Shown here: piece by piece, positions 15,943-23,376 of the stretch
How positions within the stretch are numbered: the first letter of the stretch is position 1
How the letters are laid out: each line of letters starts with the position of its first letter
DNA from: Anaerolinea thermophila
Lineage (GTDB): Bacteria; Chloroflexota; Anaerolineae; Anaerolineales; Villigracilaceae
Assembly (NCBI GenBank): GCA_020722345.1
Contig: DYKZ01000009.1
Span: forward strand, 1 to 35,417
DNA: 35,417 nt
Direction: 5' to 3'
Translations under genes and position numbers: made by a program
The notes under the pieces: generated by a model
Seen by the model: only the letters and a program-made list of their open reading frames with translations
Told to the model about the DNA's origin: nothing
The model's database searches: none

Positions 15943-17280
15943 TTAGGCCACTTCGAGGTAGCGTTCCACTTCCCAGTCGGTGACGTGGACGCGGAATTCG
16001 TCCCATTCGGCGCGTTTGGCGCGCACGAAGGCCTCGTAGATGGTCTCTCCCAGCGCCTCTTGCAGGAGGCTGTCCTTTTCGAGTTCATCCAGCGCTTCGG
16101 CCAGTGAGCCGGGGAGTTCACCCACGCCCATTTTGCGGCGCTCCTCGGCGTCGAGGTGGTAGAGGTTGACGTTGTTGAGCGCTTTGGGCGGGGTCATCTT
16201 GTTGTCTATTCCGTCCAGGGCGGCGGCCAGCATGGCGCTGAAGGCCAGGTAGGGGTTCGAGGACGGGTCGGGGAAGCGCAGTTCGGCGCGCATGGCCTTG
16301 TCGCGGCCTTCGGTGTAACGCGGGATGCGGATGAGCGCCGAACGGTTAATCTGCGCCCAGCCGATGTAGACCGGGGCCTCGTAGCCGGGGACAAGGCGCT
16401 TGTAGGAGTTGACGGTGGGGGCCACAATGGCGGCCAGGGCGCGGGCGTGTTTCAACTGCCCGGCGATGAACCCGTAGGCCAGGGAGGAGAGATGGAATTC
16501 GTCCTTCTTGTCGTAGAAAAGGTTGTCGCCCTTGCTGTCGAAAATGGACTGGTGGCAGTGCATTCCGGAGCCGTTGATGCCGAAGATGGGTTTGGGCATG
16601 AAGGAGGCCACCAGGTTGTGTTTGGCGGCGATGGCCTTGACCGTGTATTTGAGCGTCAGGACGTTGTCGGCAGTGCGCAGGGCGTCGGCAAAGCGGAAGT
16701 CAATCTCGTGCTGGCCGAGAGCAACTTCGTGATGGCCGACTTCGATCTCCAGTCCCATGCCGGAGAGGGCGTCCATCAGTTCGGTGCGGACGCGCACGGC
16801 TTCGTCATCGGCGGAGAAGTCGAAGTAGCCGCCCACATCGTGCGGGACCGGGTGGATGGCCTCGCCGCCGTTGCGGCGGAAGAGGAAGAACTCGGGTTCG
16901 GGTCCCACGTTGAAGGTCCAGCCGCGTTCGGTCAGTTTGGCGAGCAGCCGTTTCAGGGCCCCGCGCGGATCGCCTTTGAAGGGTTCGCCGGCCGGGGTGT
17001 AGATGTCGCAGAAGATGCGCGCCCGGCGGCGTTCCTCCACAGTCCAGGGCAGAACAGAGTAAGTGGATGGGTCGAGACGCAGCATCATGTCGCTTTCCTG
17101 GATGCGGGCGAAGCCCTCCACCGACGAGCCGTCGAACCAGACGCCGTCTTCGAGCGCCTCGGGCAGGCGGTTGACCGGCATATCCACGCTTTTGACTGCG
17201 CCGGTAACGTCGGTGAACTGCAGTGAGACGAACTTGATGTTGTCTTCTTCCACGCGCTTGAGCAATTCTTTGTTGTTCAT
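15943..17280 (-). CDS. glnA: Glutamine synthetase type I (GlnA)
   Basis: GlnA makes glutamine from glutamate, ammonia and ATP. From the ATG at 17280 (after CGGAGA) the protein has 445 residues, the size of the GSI-alpha class. Seen are W-F-D-G-S-S-V-E-G-F, the H-C-H-Q-S motif of the active site, N-S-Y-K-R-L-V-P-G-Y-E-A-P and the basic R-I-P segment. The region where adenylylated enzymes carry the tyrosine reads N-L-Y-H-L-D-A-E-E, as in Bacillus-type enzymes not controlled by adenylylation. An in-frame upstream start lies in the terminator region and is rejected. A long leader and strong promoter precede the gene, suggesting control by transcript attenuation. Confidence 0.95.
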   Translation of the reverse strand: MNNKELLKRVEEDNIKFVSLQFTDVTGAVKSVDMPVNRLPEALEDGVWFDGSSVEGFARIQESDMMLRLDPSTYSVLPWTVEERRRARIFCDIYTPAGEPFKGDPRGALKRLLAKLTERGWTFNVGPEPEFFLFRRNGGEAIHPVPHDVGGYFDFSADDEAVRVRTELMDALSGMGLEIEVGHHEVALGQHEIDFRFADALRTADNVLTLKYTVKAIAAKHNLVASFMPKPIFGINGSGMHCHQSIFDSKGDNLFYDKKDEFHLSSLAYGFIAGQLKHARALAAIVAPTVNSYKRLVPGYEAPVYIGWAQINRSALIRIPRYTEGRDKAMRAELRFPDPSSNPYLAFSAMLAAALDGIDNKMTPPKALNNVNLYHLDAEERRKMGVGELPGSLAEALDELEKDSLLQEALGETIYEAFVRAKRAEWDEFRVHVTDWEVERYLEVA

Positions 17281-17713
17281 TTTATGTCTCCGATAGGATG
17301 AAATTGGCCGGCCGGGCTTGGGACGCCTGGCCGTGAGGGAAAACAAAAAAGCACGCGCGGGCGTGCCTCTCGTAATAGCAATATGCCATTAAATAAAGCA
17401 GCCCTTCCAAACGACAGACAGGCAGGATGGCACGCCTGGTCACTGCGCCGCCTTGTCCCATACGTCACCGTATGGTTTTCGGCGGGGGGCAACAGCGTTT
17501 TTTTAAACACCTGTTGCTCTGCGCTTTCTTTGGAAGGGAGAAGGGAGCCTGTGACCGGCTCCAGAGGCATCCGCTGATCTATCCGATTTTTTCCCGGAAA
17601 GCCGGGATTAGCGCCCCGTTCGCACGGGGGAACCTCCACCTCGTTATCCCGCCGGAGCGGGATTCAGCCGCTATTTCTCCAGATATTCGGTTGTTATTCG
17701 TCCAGACAACAAT
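17281..17713 (-). promoter_or_regulatory. Long structured 5' leader of glnA (attenuator or riboswitch-like; may be a separate RNA)
   Basis: About 430 bases lie between the predicted transcription start and glnA. Read on the minus strand they fold into a series of clear hairpins: ATCCCGC/GCGGGAT, CCCCGT/ACGGGG with a GCGA loop, CCCGG/CCGGG, GGAGCC/GGCTCC, AACAG/CTGTT, and a perfect CCATACG/CGTATGG with a GTGA loop (17458-17475) inside a CCGCC/GGCGG pair. The leader ends in an intrinsic terminator. I could not match it to the T-box, SAM, TPP, FMN, lysine, glycine, cobalamin or cyanobacterial glnA motifs from memory, nor to RNase P RNA or tmRNA. It could be an attenuation leader or an independent RNA of about 365 nt. 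Confidence 0.6.
17341..17366 (-). terminator. Intrinsic terminator within the glnA leader
   Basis: On the minus strand GCACGC and GCGTGC (17351-17366, CCGC loop) form a strong stem followed by TTTTTTG and further T residues. It lies about 60 bases before the glnA start codon, so full-length glnA mRNA requires read-through. The last 20 bases, CGCGTGCTTTTTTGTTTTCC, recur with one change upstream of the SWIM gene at 29191. Confidence 0.85.
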
Positions 17714-17719
17714 GGGCGG

Positions 17720-17747
17720 ATTATATAACAATCCTGCTATCTGTCAA
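17720..17747 (-). promoter_or_regulatory. Near-consensus sigma-70 promoter of glnA
   Basis: On the minus strand TTGACA (17747-17742) and TATAAT (17725-17720) are separated by 16 bases. Both hexamers are perfect. Transcription would start near 17713. Confidence 0.9.
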
Positions 17748-17767
17748 GGAATGCCGGCAGGCCGGTT

Positions 17768-17776
17768 TGGTATAAC
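17768..17776 (+). promoter_or_regulatory. Extended -10 promoter of the structured RNA
   Basis: TGGTATAAC is an extended -10 box lying 7-10 bases before the predicted RNA start near 17784. It is back to back with the glnA promoter. No good -35 is seen, as with the other TGG-type promoters here. Confidence 0.5.
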
Positions 17777-17783
17777 AATACCC

Positions 17784-17960
17784 CGCTCGTGCCGTGTGCT
17801 GCTGGGTTCTGAACCTGCTTTCGCAGGTCAGGGTCCTGCCCGGCAACTTTCGCCTTGGCCGAAGCCTATCGCGTCATTGTCGCGAGATCGGGCCCTTTTC
17901 AATGGGTGTTGGCTCAGAACGGAGGTGCAGCATCGCGTACACAGCAGGGCACTTGTTTTA
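17784..17960 (+). ncRNA. Structured small RNA of about 175 nt, possibly 6S-like
   Basis: The 5' and 3' ends pair: GTGCC (17789-17793) with GGCAC (17948-17952), GTGT with ACAC, TGCTGC (17797-17802) with GCAGCA (17927-17932), and GTTCTGA (17806-17812) with TCAGAAC (17914-17920). Inside are the hairpin ACCTGC/GCAGGT (17813-17828), AGGGTCC (17830-17836) with GGGCCCT (17890-17896), and TCGCG/CGCGA (17869-17885). TTGTTTTA follows the closing stem, so the stem can act as terminator. Size, end pairing and a promoter upstream are as in 6S RNA, but the branched interior is not clearly 6S. The SRP RNA signature (GGAAGCAG loop) is absent. No reading frame of note is present. Confidence 0.6.
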
Positions 17961-17998
17961 TACCATAGAGTCAAAAGCGAGGGTAGGGAAAAATTAAT

Positions 17999-18069
17999 GA
18001 GTCCACTGCAAACCTCTTTTTAAACACGACAGACACCTTCGTGTTTAAAAAGGTTTTTGCAGTGAACTC
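17999..18069. mobile_element. Short MITE-like palindrome (copy A, arms only)
   Basis: The left arm GAGTCCACTGCAAA continues into TTTTTAAACACGA, and the right arm is the reverse complement, ending GCAGTGAACTC. It looks like a full element reduced to its two outer arms. No clear target duplication is seen. It ends 15 bases before the stop of the next gene on the minus strand. Confidence 0.75.
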
Positions 18070-18084
18070 AATTGTCAATTCGTC

Positions 18085-18609
18085 CTACTTTTTCCAGAGC
18101 CAGCCGGTCAGGCCGTACAAAATCCCTGTAAGGATCAAACTGAATTTTATGGTTGCGAAAACGCCGATGATGGCGGCCAATTCGACGCGCCCGTTGAAGA
18201 GTTGGTGGAACTGTCCCAGGTTTTCCAAGCCATCCAAGATGGCAGCCAGGAATGCTCCCCACCCGGTCCATGCCCCGAGTTTCGCGAACCATCCGGGATG
18301 ACGGCCTGCGGCCAGCAGCGCGCCGAGTGCCAGCGTCAATCCGTAGACGGGCATGAAGAGGTAGTCGAAGCCCAGGCCGAAGGCCGCGAACAGGCGGGCG
18401 TTTTCATTCCACGAATCAAGCATGGACTGCGCGTTTTGCGGCGTCCAGGCGAGTTGCAGGGAGATGATGCCAGAGGGGGCGGCGGAGGTCATCAGCGGGC
18501 GGTTGAGCGGCTGGAAAAGGGCGAGCAGGATAAGGGTCCAGGCGAGGAATGCCCAGAAGAGCGGCTTGCGGACAGAAGGGGGGAGAAATTCGAGAGGGTG
18601 GCGCATCAT
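18085..18609 (-). CDS. Uncharacterised integral membrane protein
   Basis: A 174-residue protein with about five hydrophobic helices: near 15-32 (F-L-A-W-T-L-I-L-L-A-L), 75-100, 108-125, and two near the C-terminus ending in L-W-K-K. The middle has a short acidic stretch with I-L-D-G-L-E-N. I do not recognise the family. The start is taken as the ATG at 18609 (a second ATG follows immediately); a TTG at 18645 overlaps the previous gene. It lies 28 bases after the GNAT-like gene and is probably cotranscribed with it. Confidence 0.65.
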   Translation of the reverse strand: MMRHPLEFLPPSVRKPLFWAFLAWTLILLALFQPLNRPLMTSAAPSGIISLQLAWTPQNAQSMLDSWNENARLFAAFGLGFDYLFMPVYGLTLALGALLAAGRHPGWFAKLGAWTGWGAFLAAILDGLENLGQFHQLFNGRVELAAIIGVFATIKFSLILTGILYGLTGWLWKK

Positions 18610-18637
18610 ACCTGTCTGCTTTCTACCTGCCTCTTGT

Positions 18638-19771
18638 TTACCCAATAGCCTTCCGATACACGCGGTGATTCTTGTATTCCACGCCGTTCAGGTTCTTCAG
18701 GTCGGCGCGCATCTGTTTGGTGGTTTCGGCCACCTGGGTCATTTCCACGTGCTCGAACTGGTTGAAGCCGAAGACGGTCTTGCCCATTTCGTAGTAGAGC
18801 AGCGCGTTGCCGCCCGTGCCCTGGAATTCAGGCAGCACGCCCATGCCGTTGCCGGAGATGGTTTTGGTGCGCTTCATTTCGAGCAGGATGTCCACGATGC
18901 CGAAGGGGAAGAGGCGGCCTTTGGCGCGCTGGAGGGCGGCGGAGACATCCGGGAAAGCGAAGAGGAAACCGACGATGTCGTCGCCGTGCATGATGAGTTT
19001 TATGAGGCGGTGGTCGGCAACCATGAAGACGTTCTGCACGGCGTAATCAATGTCGCCCTGGGTGAAGGGGTAGTACTCCCAGTTGTGGATGAAGGTGCGG
19101 TTGTAGGTTTCGCCGATGCGCTGCGCCCAAGAGATGAGTTCCTTCTTGTTCTTGAACTGCTTGACCCATAGGTTGCCGCGTTTCATGGCCCACAGGGCAA
19201 TCTTTTCGACGCGCTCCGGGATCTTGAAGGCGTCGGCGGGCAGGTAACAGGAGACGAAATCTACTTCTTTTTCGAAGCCAAGCGCCTCCACCAGTTTTGG
19301 GTAATAATCGTAGTTGTAGGTCATCATGGTCATCATCTGGCGATGCTCGCTGCCTTCGACTTGGATGCCGTAGCCGTCGAACGGGGACAGGCCCTTCGGT
19401 CCGATGACCGTGTCGAGGCCGCGCTGGCGTGACCAGTCGAAGACGGCGTCGAAGAGCGCCTGGGCGGTGCCGAGGTCGTTTTCGGTGTCGAAGAAGTAAA
19501 ACTGGGCCTTCTTGGTTTTGTGGTATTGGTTGAAGGGCTTGTTTTCGCCGGCGAAGATGCGCCCCACCACCTGGCCATCGCGCAGGGCGAGGAAGAAGTC
19601 CCCCTCGGAATGCTCGAAGAAGGGATGCTTCTTTCGGTTGAGGGGCAGGTAGGCGTCCATGAACAGCGGCGGGACCCACTGTGGGCAGTCCTTGTAGAGG
19701 TCGTAGTAGAATTGGACGAAACGCTTGACCTGCTTTTTGTTGCCGGTATCCACCTTTTCGATTGTGACCAT
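18638..19771 (-). CDS. GNAT-like acyltransferase domain protein
   Basis: A 377-residue protein starting at the ATG at 19771 after a strong CCGGAGG. The N-terminal half has a GNAT-like strand pair (A-L-R-D-G-Q-V-V-G-R-I-F-A, 62-74) and G-P-K-G-L-S-P-F-D-G-Y-G near 124-135. The C-terminal half ends with M-G-V-L-P-E-F-Q-G-T-G-G-N-A-L-L-Y (310-326), which resembles an acetyl-CoA-binding motif. A double-GNAT arrangement is likely. The substrate is unknown. Promoter sequence upstream includes TATACT and the palindrome ATCCA-n5-TGGAT (19820-19834). Confidence 0.65.
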   Translation of the reverse strand: MVTIEKVDTGNKKQVKRFVQFYYDLYKDCPQWVPPLFMDAYLPLNRKKHPFFEHSEGDFFLALRDGQVVGRIFAGENKPFNQYHKTKKAQFYFFDTENDLGTAQALFDAVFDWSRQRGLDTVIGPKGLSPFDGYGIQVEGSEHRQMMTMMTYNYDYYPKLVEALGFEKEVDFVSCYLPADAFKIPERVEKIALWAMKRGNLWVKQFKNKKELISWAQRIGETYNRTFIHNWEYYPFTQGDIDYAVQNVFMVADHRLIKLIMHGDDIVGFLFAFPDVSAALQRAKGRLFPFGIVDILLEMKRTKTISGNGMGVLPEFQGTGGNALLYYEMGKTVFGFNQFEHVEMTQVAETTKQMRADLKNLNGVEYKNHRVYRKAIG

Positions 19772-19891
19772 ACAAAACCTCCGGAGGAAGATAAATACAA
19801 TGCAAAGTATATAACACAAATCCATTTTGTGGATACGAAACTGGCGGCAGTTTTCGACTATTTGGACATTGGCAGGTGAAGCAACATGATT

Positions 19892-20070
19892 GAGTCCACT
19901 GCAAAAACCTTTTTAAACACGAAGGACACAAAGGCAACGAAGGAAATTCAAGGATGCTTTGAAAATGTTGAACCACGACGCAGATTATCTTGAATAATGA
20001 TTTGTGATTTTGCATTTTCCTGGCAGTCTTCGCCTGCTGCGCGGTGCAACAACCTTTTTGCAGTAGAGTC
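19892..20070. mobile_element. MITE-like element (copy B, 179 bp)
   Basis: The ends are GAGTCCACTGCAAAAACC and, inverted, GACTCTACTGCAAAAAGG. The direct repeat ATGATT flanks it at 19886-19891 and 20071-20076, as expected for a target duplication. The interior has no reading frame of note. It is nearly identical to the copy at 22743. The element fills most of the space between the GNAT-like gene and the DUF4342 gene and ends directly at the latter's -35 box. Confidence 0.88.
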
Positions 20071-20074
20071 ATGA

Positions 20075-20103
20075 TTGACTTCCCTCTCATCGCGGCATAC
20101 AAT
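20075..20103 (+). promoter_or_regulatory. Promoter of the DUF4342 gene
   Basis: TTGACT (20075-20080) and TACAAT (20098-20103) are separated by 17 bases. The first two T residues of the -35 overlap the target duplication of the adjoining element, so the insertion happened exactly at the upstream edge of the promoter. Confidence 0.75.
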
Positions 20104-20138
20104 GCGGTGAGTTCCGATTTCTCTGAAAGGAATATCCC

Positions 20139-20384
20139 ATGCCAGAAGTCCGTACCGAAGAATTTCGCGTCAATGGCGAGGAACTGCTCGCCAAGATCAA
20201 ACAACTTGTCCATGAGGGCAACATCCGCCGGGTCATCATCAAGGACAAGGACGGCAAGGTGCTGATCGAATTCCCGCTGACTTTCGGCGTGGTCGGCCTC
20301 GTGCTGGCGCCCACGTTGGCGGCGGTGGGGGCAATCGCCGCCCTCGTCACCGAAGCGACGGTGGTGGTGGAAAAAGAAGCCTGA
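20139..20384 (+). CDS. DUF4342 family protein
   Basis: An 81-residue protein: a polar N-terminal helix with E-E-L-L-A-K-I-K-Q-L-V-H-E-G-N, the strand R-R-V-I-I-K-D-K-D-G-K (around 30-40), the conserved E-F-P-L-T segment, then a hydrophobic helix with L-A-P-T-L-A-A-V-G-A-I-A-A-L. This pattern is that of DUF4342, small membrane-anchored proteins of unknown role. AAGGAA precedes the ATG. The next gene starts seven bases after the stop. Confidence 0.8.
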   Translation: MPEVRTEEFRVNGEELLAKIKQLVHEGNIRRVIIKDKDGKVLIEFPLTFGVVGLVLAPTLAAVGAIAALVTEATVVVEKEA

Positions 20385-20390
20385 CGCGCT

Positions 20391-21575
20391 ATGCGACGCA
20401 TCCGCCTCGGCTGGCTGCTGTTCATCCTGGCTGTTGCCCTCCAGGCAGCCTGGTACACCGCGCTGATGGTTGCCTACGTGCAGACGCCCGGCAAACTGGA
20501 AGGGGCAGATTTCCTGACCTATTACTCGGTCGGGCGCGTGGCGGCGGAGCATGGTTTATCCCACGTTTACGACCTGGACCTGGCGGCAGTTGCCCAGGCT
20601 GAGACGGCAGGCGTTCTGCCTGGGACGCAGGAGGTACTGCCGCCCAATCACCCCCCGTTTCTCTATCCCTTCCTTGCTCTCCTGGCGCGGCTGCCCTACC
20701 GGGGGGCTTATTTGGTCTACGCCCTCTTGCTCTTCCTTCTCGCCGCCGCAAGTCTGCCTGCGCTAGGCCGGGCTCTGAAGCAAAGCGGCTGGCCGCCTAT
20801 GCAGGTCTGGGTGGCAGCCGCGGGCATCCTGCTCTTTGAGCCGTTCTTCATGAGCGCGCTGAAAGGTCAGGATTCCGCCCTGCTGCTGCTCGGCGGACTG
20901 CTGTGGTTCTCCGGTTTCCTGCGCGGCGATGACCGTCTCTCCGGCCTCGGCCTCTCGCTGACCCTCATCCGTCCGCAGATTGCCCTGCCGCTGGCGTTGC
21001 CGTTCCTGTTTCAGCGGCGCAGGGTGTTTGGCTGGTTCCTGCTGGGGGCTGCCCTTTTGGGGCTTTACAGTTTCCTGCAAGTCGGCCGGGACGGGGCGAT
21101 GGATTATCTCCACATTCTGACGCTTTCAGCGGGCGGCGAAGGCTACGGGATGGAAGAGGCGGCCATGTTCAACTTTGTCGGCCTCCTGCGCCGCCTCGCC
21201 CCGGGCCTGGACCCGCAGACTGTCCGCGCCATCGGGTGGGGGTTCTACGCTGCCGCGCTTTTCAGTCTGTGCGCGTGGTGGGGCTTCTCGAAGGAAATCC
21301 GGCTTCGGCATCCGGCGCTGGCCGTCTCCCTGACTCTGTTTGCCGTTCCCCATCTGCATTACCATGACCTGACGCTGCTGCTTGTTCCCCTCCTCAGCGC
21401 AGGAGTTGCCGGGGTAACGGCGGGCAGGCTGCGGGTCCCGCGCGCCGCGGCCCTGCCGATGGCAGCCTCGCTCCTCCTGTTGTTTGCCGAACTCTGGGAC
21501 CCGGCGCGATACACCGTTTCCTATCTTCTCATGGCATTCTTGCCTTTCCTGACCTGGCGTTATGAAACGCATTGA
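20391..21575 (+). CDS. GT87-like polyprenol-phosphate glycosyltransferase (membrane), first copy
   Basis: A 394-residue protein with about ten transmembrane helices. After helix 1 comes G-A-D-F-L-T-Y-Y-S-V-G with an acidic residue, as in the GT-C glycosyltransferases of the GT87/DUF2029 type. The motifs N-H-P-P-F, G-Q-D-S-A-L-L-L-L-G-G, R-P-Q-I-A-L-P-L-A-L-P-F and P-H-L-H-Y-H-D-L-T-L-L-L are shared with the next gene. Such enzymes transfer a mannosyl or similar residue from a lipid carrier on the outer face of the membrane. The substrate is unknown. The 3' end overlaps the next gene by 14 bases. Confidence 0.7.
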   Translation: MRRIRLGWLLFILAVALQAAWYTALMVAYVQTPGKLEGADFLTYYSVGRVAAEHGLSHVYDLDLAAVAQAETAGVLPGTQEVLPPNHPPFLYPFLALLARLPYRGAYLVYALLLFLLAAASLPALGRALKQSGWPPMQVWVAAAGILLFEPFFMSALKGQDSALLLLGGLLWFSGFLRGDDRLSGLGLSLTLIRPQIALPLALPFLFQRRRVFGWFLLGAALLGLYSFLQVGRDGAMDYLHILTLSAGGEGYGMEEAAMFNFVGLLRRLAPGLDPQTVRAIGWGFYAAALFSLCAWWGFSKEIRLRHPALAVSLTLFAVPHLHYHDLTLLLVPLLSAGVAGVTAGRLRVPRAAALPMAASLLLLFAELWDPARYTVSYLLMAFLPFLTWRYETH

Positions 21576-22767
21576 CTTCCGCCGCATCTTTGTGGTTGCC
21601 GGGCTGGCGTCGCTGGTCATTGTGTACGCAGTCCTGTGGGCGCGCATGATCACCGACTACGAGGAGCGCACCGGTTCGGACTTCATCTCGGCCTACGCGG
21701 GCGGGATGGTGGCGAAGGTGTGGGGCGGGGAGTACGTCTATGACCTGGCGCGGCAGCGGGCAGTGCAGGCCGAGGTGGTGGGCTACAACCTTGCAGCGGG
21801 GCAGGTGCTGATGTTTAATCACCCTCCTTATCTCGTGCCGCTGCTCCGGCTGCTCATGAACGGAAATTACACGGCTTCGCTGGCGCGCTATGCGCTGGTG
21901 ATGGCGGCGTTCTATGCTGGGATGTTGGCGGTTGGCCGGCGTCTCCTGCGCCGGGAGGGCTGGGGGCGCGGCGAGACAGTGGTGGCTCTCGCCGGCATGG
22001 CAACCTTCTACCCGCTGTTCGTCAGCCTGCTCAACACACAGGATACGGCGCTGATGGCGCTGGGCGGGTTTCTGTGGCTGCTGGGCTTTTTGACCGGGCG
22101 CGGCTGGCTGGCCGGGCTGGGCTTGGCTTTGACCACCGTCCGCCCGCACGTGACCGTGGTGCTGGCGCTGCCCTTTCTCTTTCGTCAGCGGGATGTTTTC
22201 GGCTGGTTCTGCATCTGGGCGGCCGCGCTTGGGCTGGTCAGTTTGCTGGCGGTGGGCGTGGAAGGCATAAAATCGTATATCGAAATCCTGCTGACGGCGG
22301 CGGGCGGTGAATTCTACGGGATGCAGGAAGTGGCCATGGTCAACCTGGTGGGCCTGCTCCGGCGGCTCCTTCCTGACCTGGGCGCGGAAACGATCCGCCT
22401 GATTGGCTGGGGCGCGTATGCTGTTTCCATCTTGGCTCTCTGCCTGCTCTGGGCGCGCAGCCGGAAGTTGGAGGAGCGCCATTTTGGGCTTGCGGTGATC
22501 TTGGCGCTTTTCTTCGTCCCGCACCTGCATTACCACGATCTGACGCTTCTGCTCCTCCCGCTCCTGGCGTTGGTGATGGTCACAGTGCGCTATGGTCTCT
22601 TGTCAGCCTCACAGGCGGCTCTTGTACCGCTGGCGGTTTCTCTGCTGTTGTTGTTTGGCAGTCTTGCTCCGGCTTTGAAATATAATCTCCCTTGCCTGTT
22701 GATGTTCGTGCTGGGCCTGGCAATTTGGTTGCCGCAGAAATTGAGTCCACTGCAAAAACCTTTTTAA
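21562..22767 (+). CDS. GT87-like membrane glycosyltransferase, second copy
   Basis: A 401-residue paralogue of the preceding gene with the same topology and motifs: S-D-F-I-S-A-Y-A-G, N-H-P-P-Y, N-T-Q-D-T-A-L-M-A-L-G-G, R-P-H-V-T-V-V-L-A-L-P-F and P-H-L-H-Y-H-D-L-T-L-L-L. The two overlap and probably arose by tandem duplication. The last eight residues (L-S-P-L-Q-K-P-F) and the stop codon are encoded by the MITE-like element inserted at 22743, so the native C-terminus has been replaced; the paralogue ends with only a few residues after its last helix, so function may be kept. Confidence 0.7.
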   Translation: MKRIDFRRIFVVAGLASLVIVYAVLWARMITDYEERTGSDFISAYAGGMVAKVWGGEYVYDLARQRAVQAEVVGYNLAAGQVLMFNHPPYLVPLLRLLMNGNYTASLARYALVMAAFYAGMLAVGRRLLRREGWGRGETVVALAGMATFYPLFVSLLNTQDTALMALGGFLWLLGFLTGRGWLAGLGLALTTVRPHVTVVLALPFLFRQRDVFGWFCIWAAALGLVSLLAVGVEGIKSYIEILLTAAGGEFYGMQEVAMVNLVGLLRRLLPDLGAETIRLIGWGAYAVSILALCLLWARSRKLEERHFGLAVILALFFVPHLHYHDLTLLLLPLLALVMVTVRYGLLSASQAALVPLAVSLLLLFGSLAPALKYNLPCLLMFVLGLAIWLPQKLSPLQKPF

Positions 22768-22921
22768 ACACGAAGGACGCAAAGGCAACAAAGGAAATTC
22801 AAGGACGCTTTGAAAATGTTGAACCACGGCGCAGATTATCTTGAATAATGATTTGTGATTTTGCATTTTCCTGACGGTCTTCGCGTGCTGCGCTGTGCAA
22901 TAGCCTTTTTGCGGTAGAGTC
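22743..22921. mobile_element. MITE-like element (copy C, 179 bp)
   Basis: This copy has the same length and ends as the one at 19892 and differs from it at only scattered positions. Flanks are GAAATT (22737-22742) and AAAATT (22922-22927), an imperfect target duplication. Its left end lies inside the second glycosyltransferase gene and provides the stop codon. Its right end is 26 bases before the yjbQ start, so the native promoter of that gene must lie within or beyond the element. Confidence 0.88.
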
Positions 22922-22946
22922 AAAATTCTGTTTTGGAGGCGGAAGA

Positions 22947-23366
22947 ATGAAATCTTATCGTAAGGAACTATGGTTCAACATCCCTTCCCGACGCGGTTTC
23001 GCCAACATCACGCCGGAGGTGGAAAAAGCCCTGGCCGAGAGCGGCATCCGCGAGGGGCTGTGCCTGGTGAACGCCATGCACATCACCGCCTCGGTCTTCA
23101 TCAACGACGATGAGTCCGGCCTGCATCACGACTACGAGGAGTGGCTGGAGGGGCTGGCCCCGCACGAGCCGGTGGGCAAATATTGGCACAACCGCACCGG
23201 CGAGGATAATGCCGACGCGCACCTGAAGCGGCAGGTGATGGGGCGCGAGGTGGTGGTCGCCGTGACAAACGGGCGGCTGGATTTCGGCCCCTGGGAGCAG
23301 ATCTTCTACGGCGAGTTCGACGGGCGGCGGCGCAAGCGGGTGCTGATCAAGATCATTGGAGAGTAA
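22947..23366 (+). CDS. yjbQ: YjbQ family protein (UPF0047)
   Basis: A 139-residue protein with the full family signature: [14 protein letters not shown] near 46-59, the L-A-P segment, [10 protein letters not shown] near 85-94, and [14 protein letters not shown] near 112-125. Conserved His, Glu and Asp residues suggest a metal site. Family members have weak thiamine-phosphate synthase activity; the physiological role is unclear. TTGGAGG precedes the start. The nearest upstream DNA is a mobile element. Confidence 0.9.
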   Translation: MKSYRKELWFNIPSRRGFANITPEVEKALAESGIREGLCLVNAMHITASVFINDDESGLHHDYEEWLEGLAPHEPVGKYWHNRTGEDNADAHLKRQVMGREVVVAVTNGRLDFGPWEQIFYGEFDGRRRKRVLIKIIGE

Positions 23367-23376
23367 TGGAGACCCT

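Noticed and set aside
16156-17226. A 356-codon open frame opposite glnA
   Set aside because: The glnA reading is unmistakable, and the opposite frame has no ribosome site or recognisable domain.
17282-17389. A 35-codon frame in the glnA leader starting at 17389 on the minus strand and running through the terminator
   Set aside because: There is no ribosome site or conservation evidence, and translation through the terminator stem does not fit a standard attenuation scheme.
17281-17713. RNase P RNA, tmRNA or T-box leader on the minus strand
   Set aside because: The length would suit RNase P RNA or tmRNA, but the conserved RNase P sequences (GAGGAAAGTCC-type and ACAGAA-type), the tmRNA ends and tag frame, and the T-box TGGNACCGCG sequence are not found.
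17784-17960. Bacterial SRP RNA
   Set aside because: The conserved apical loop with GGAAGCAG is not present.
17999-22921. CRISPR-like repeats
   Set aside because: The repeated sequences are inverted-repeat elements of about 180 bp scattered singly, without regular short repeats and spacers or cas genes.
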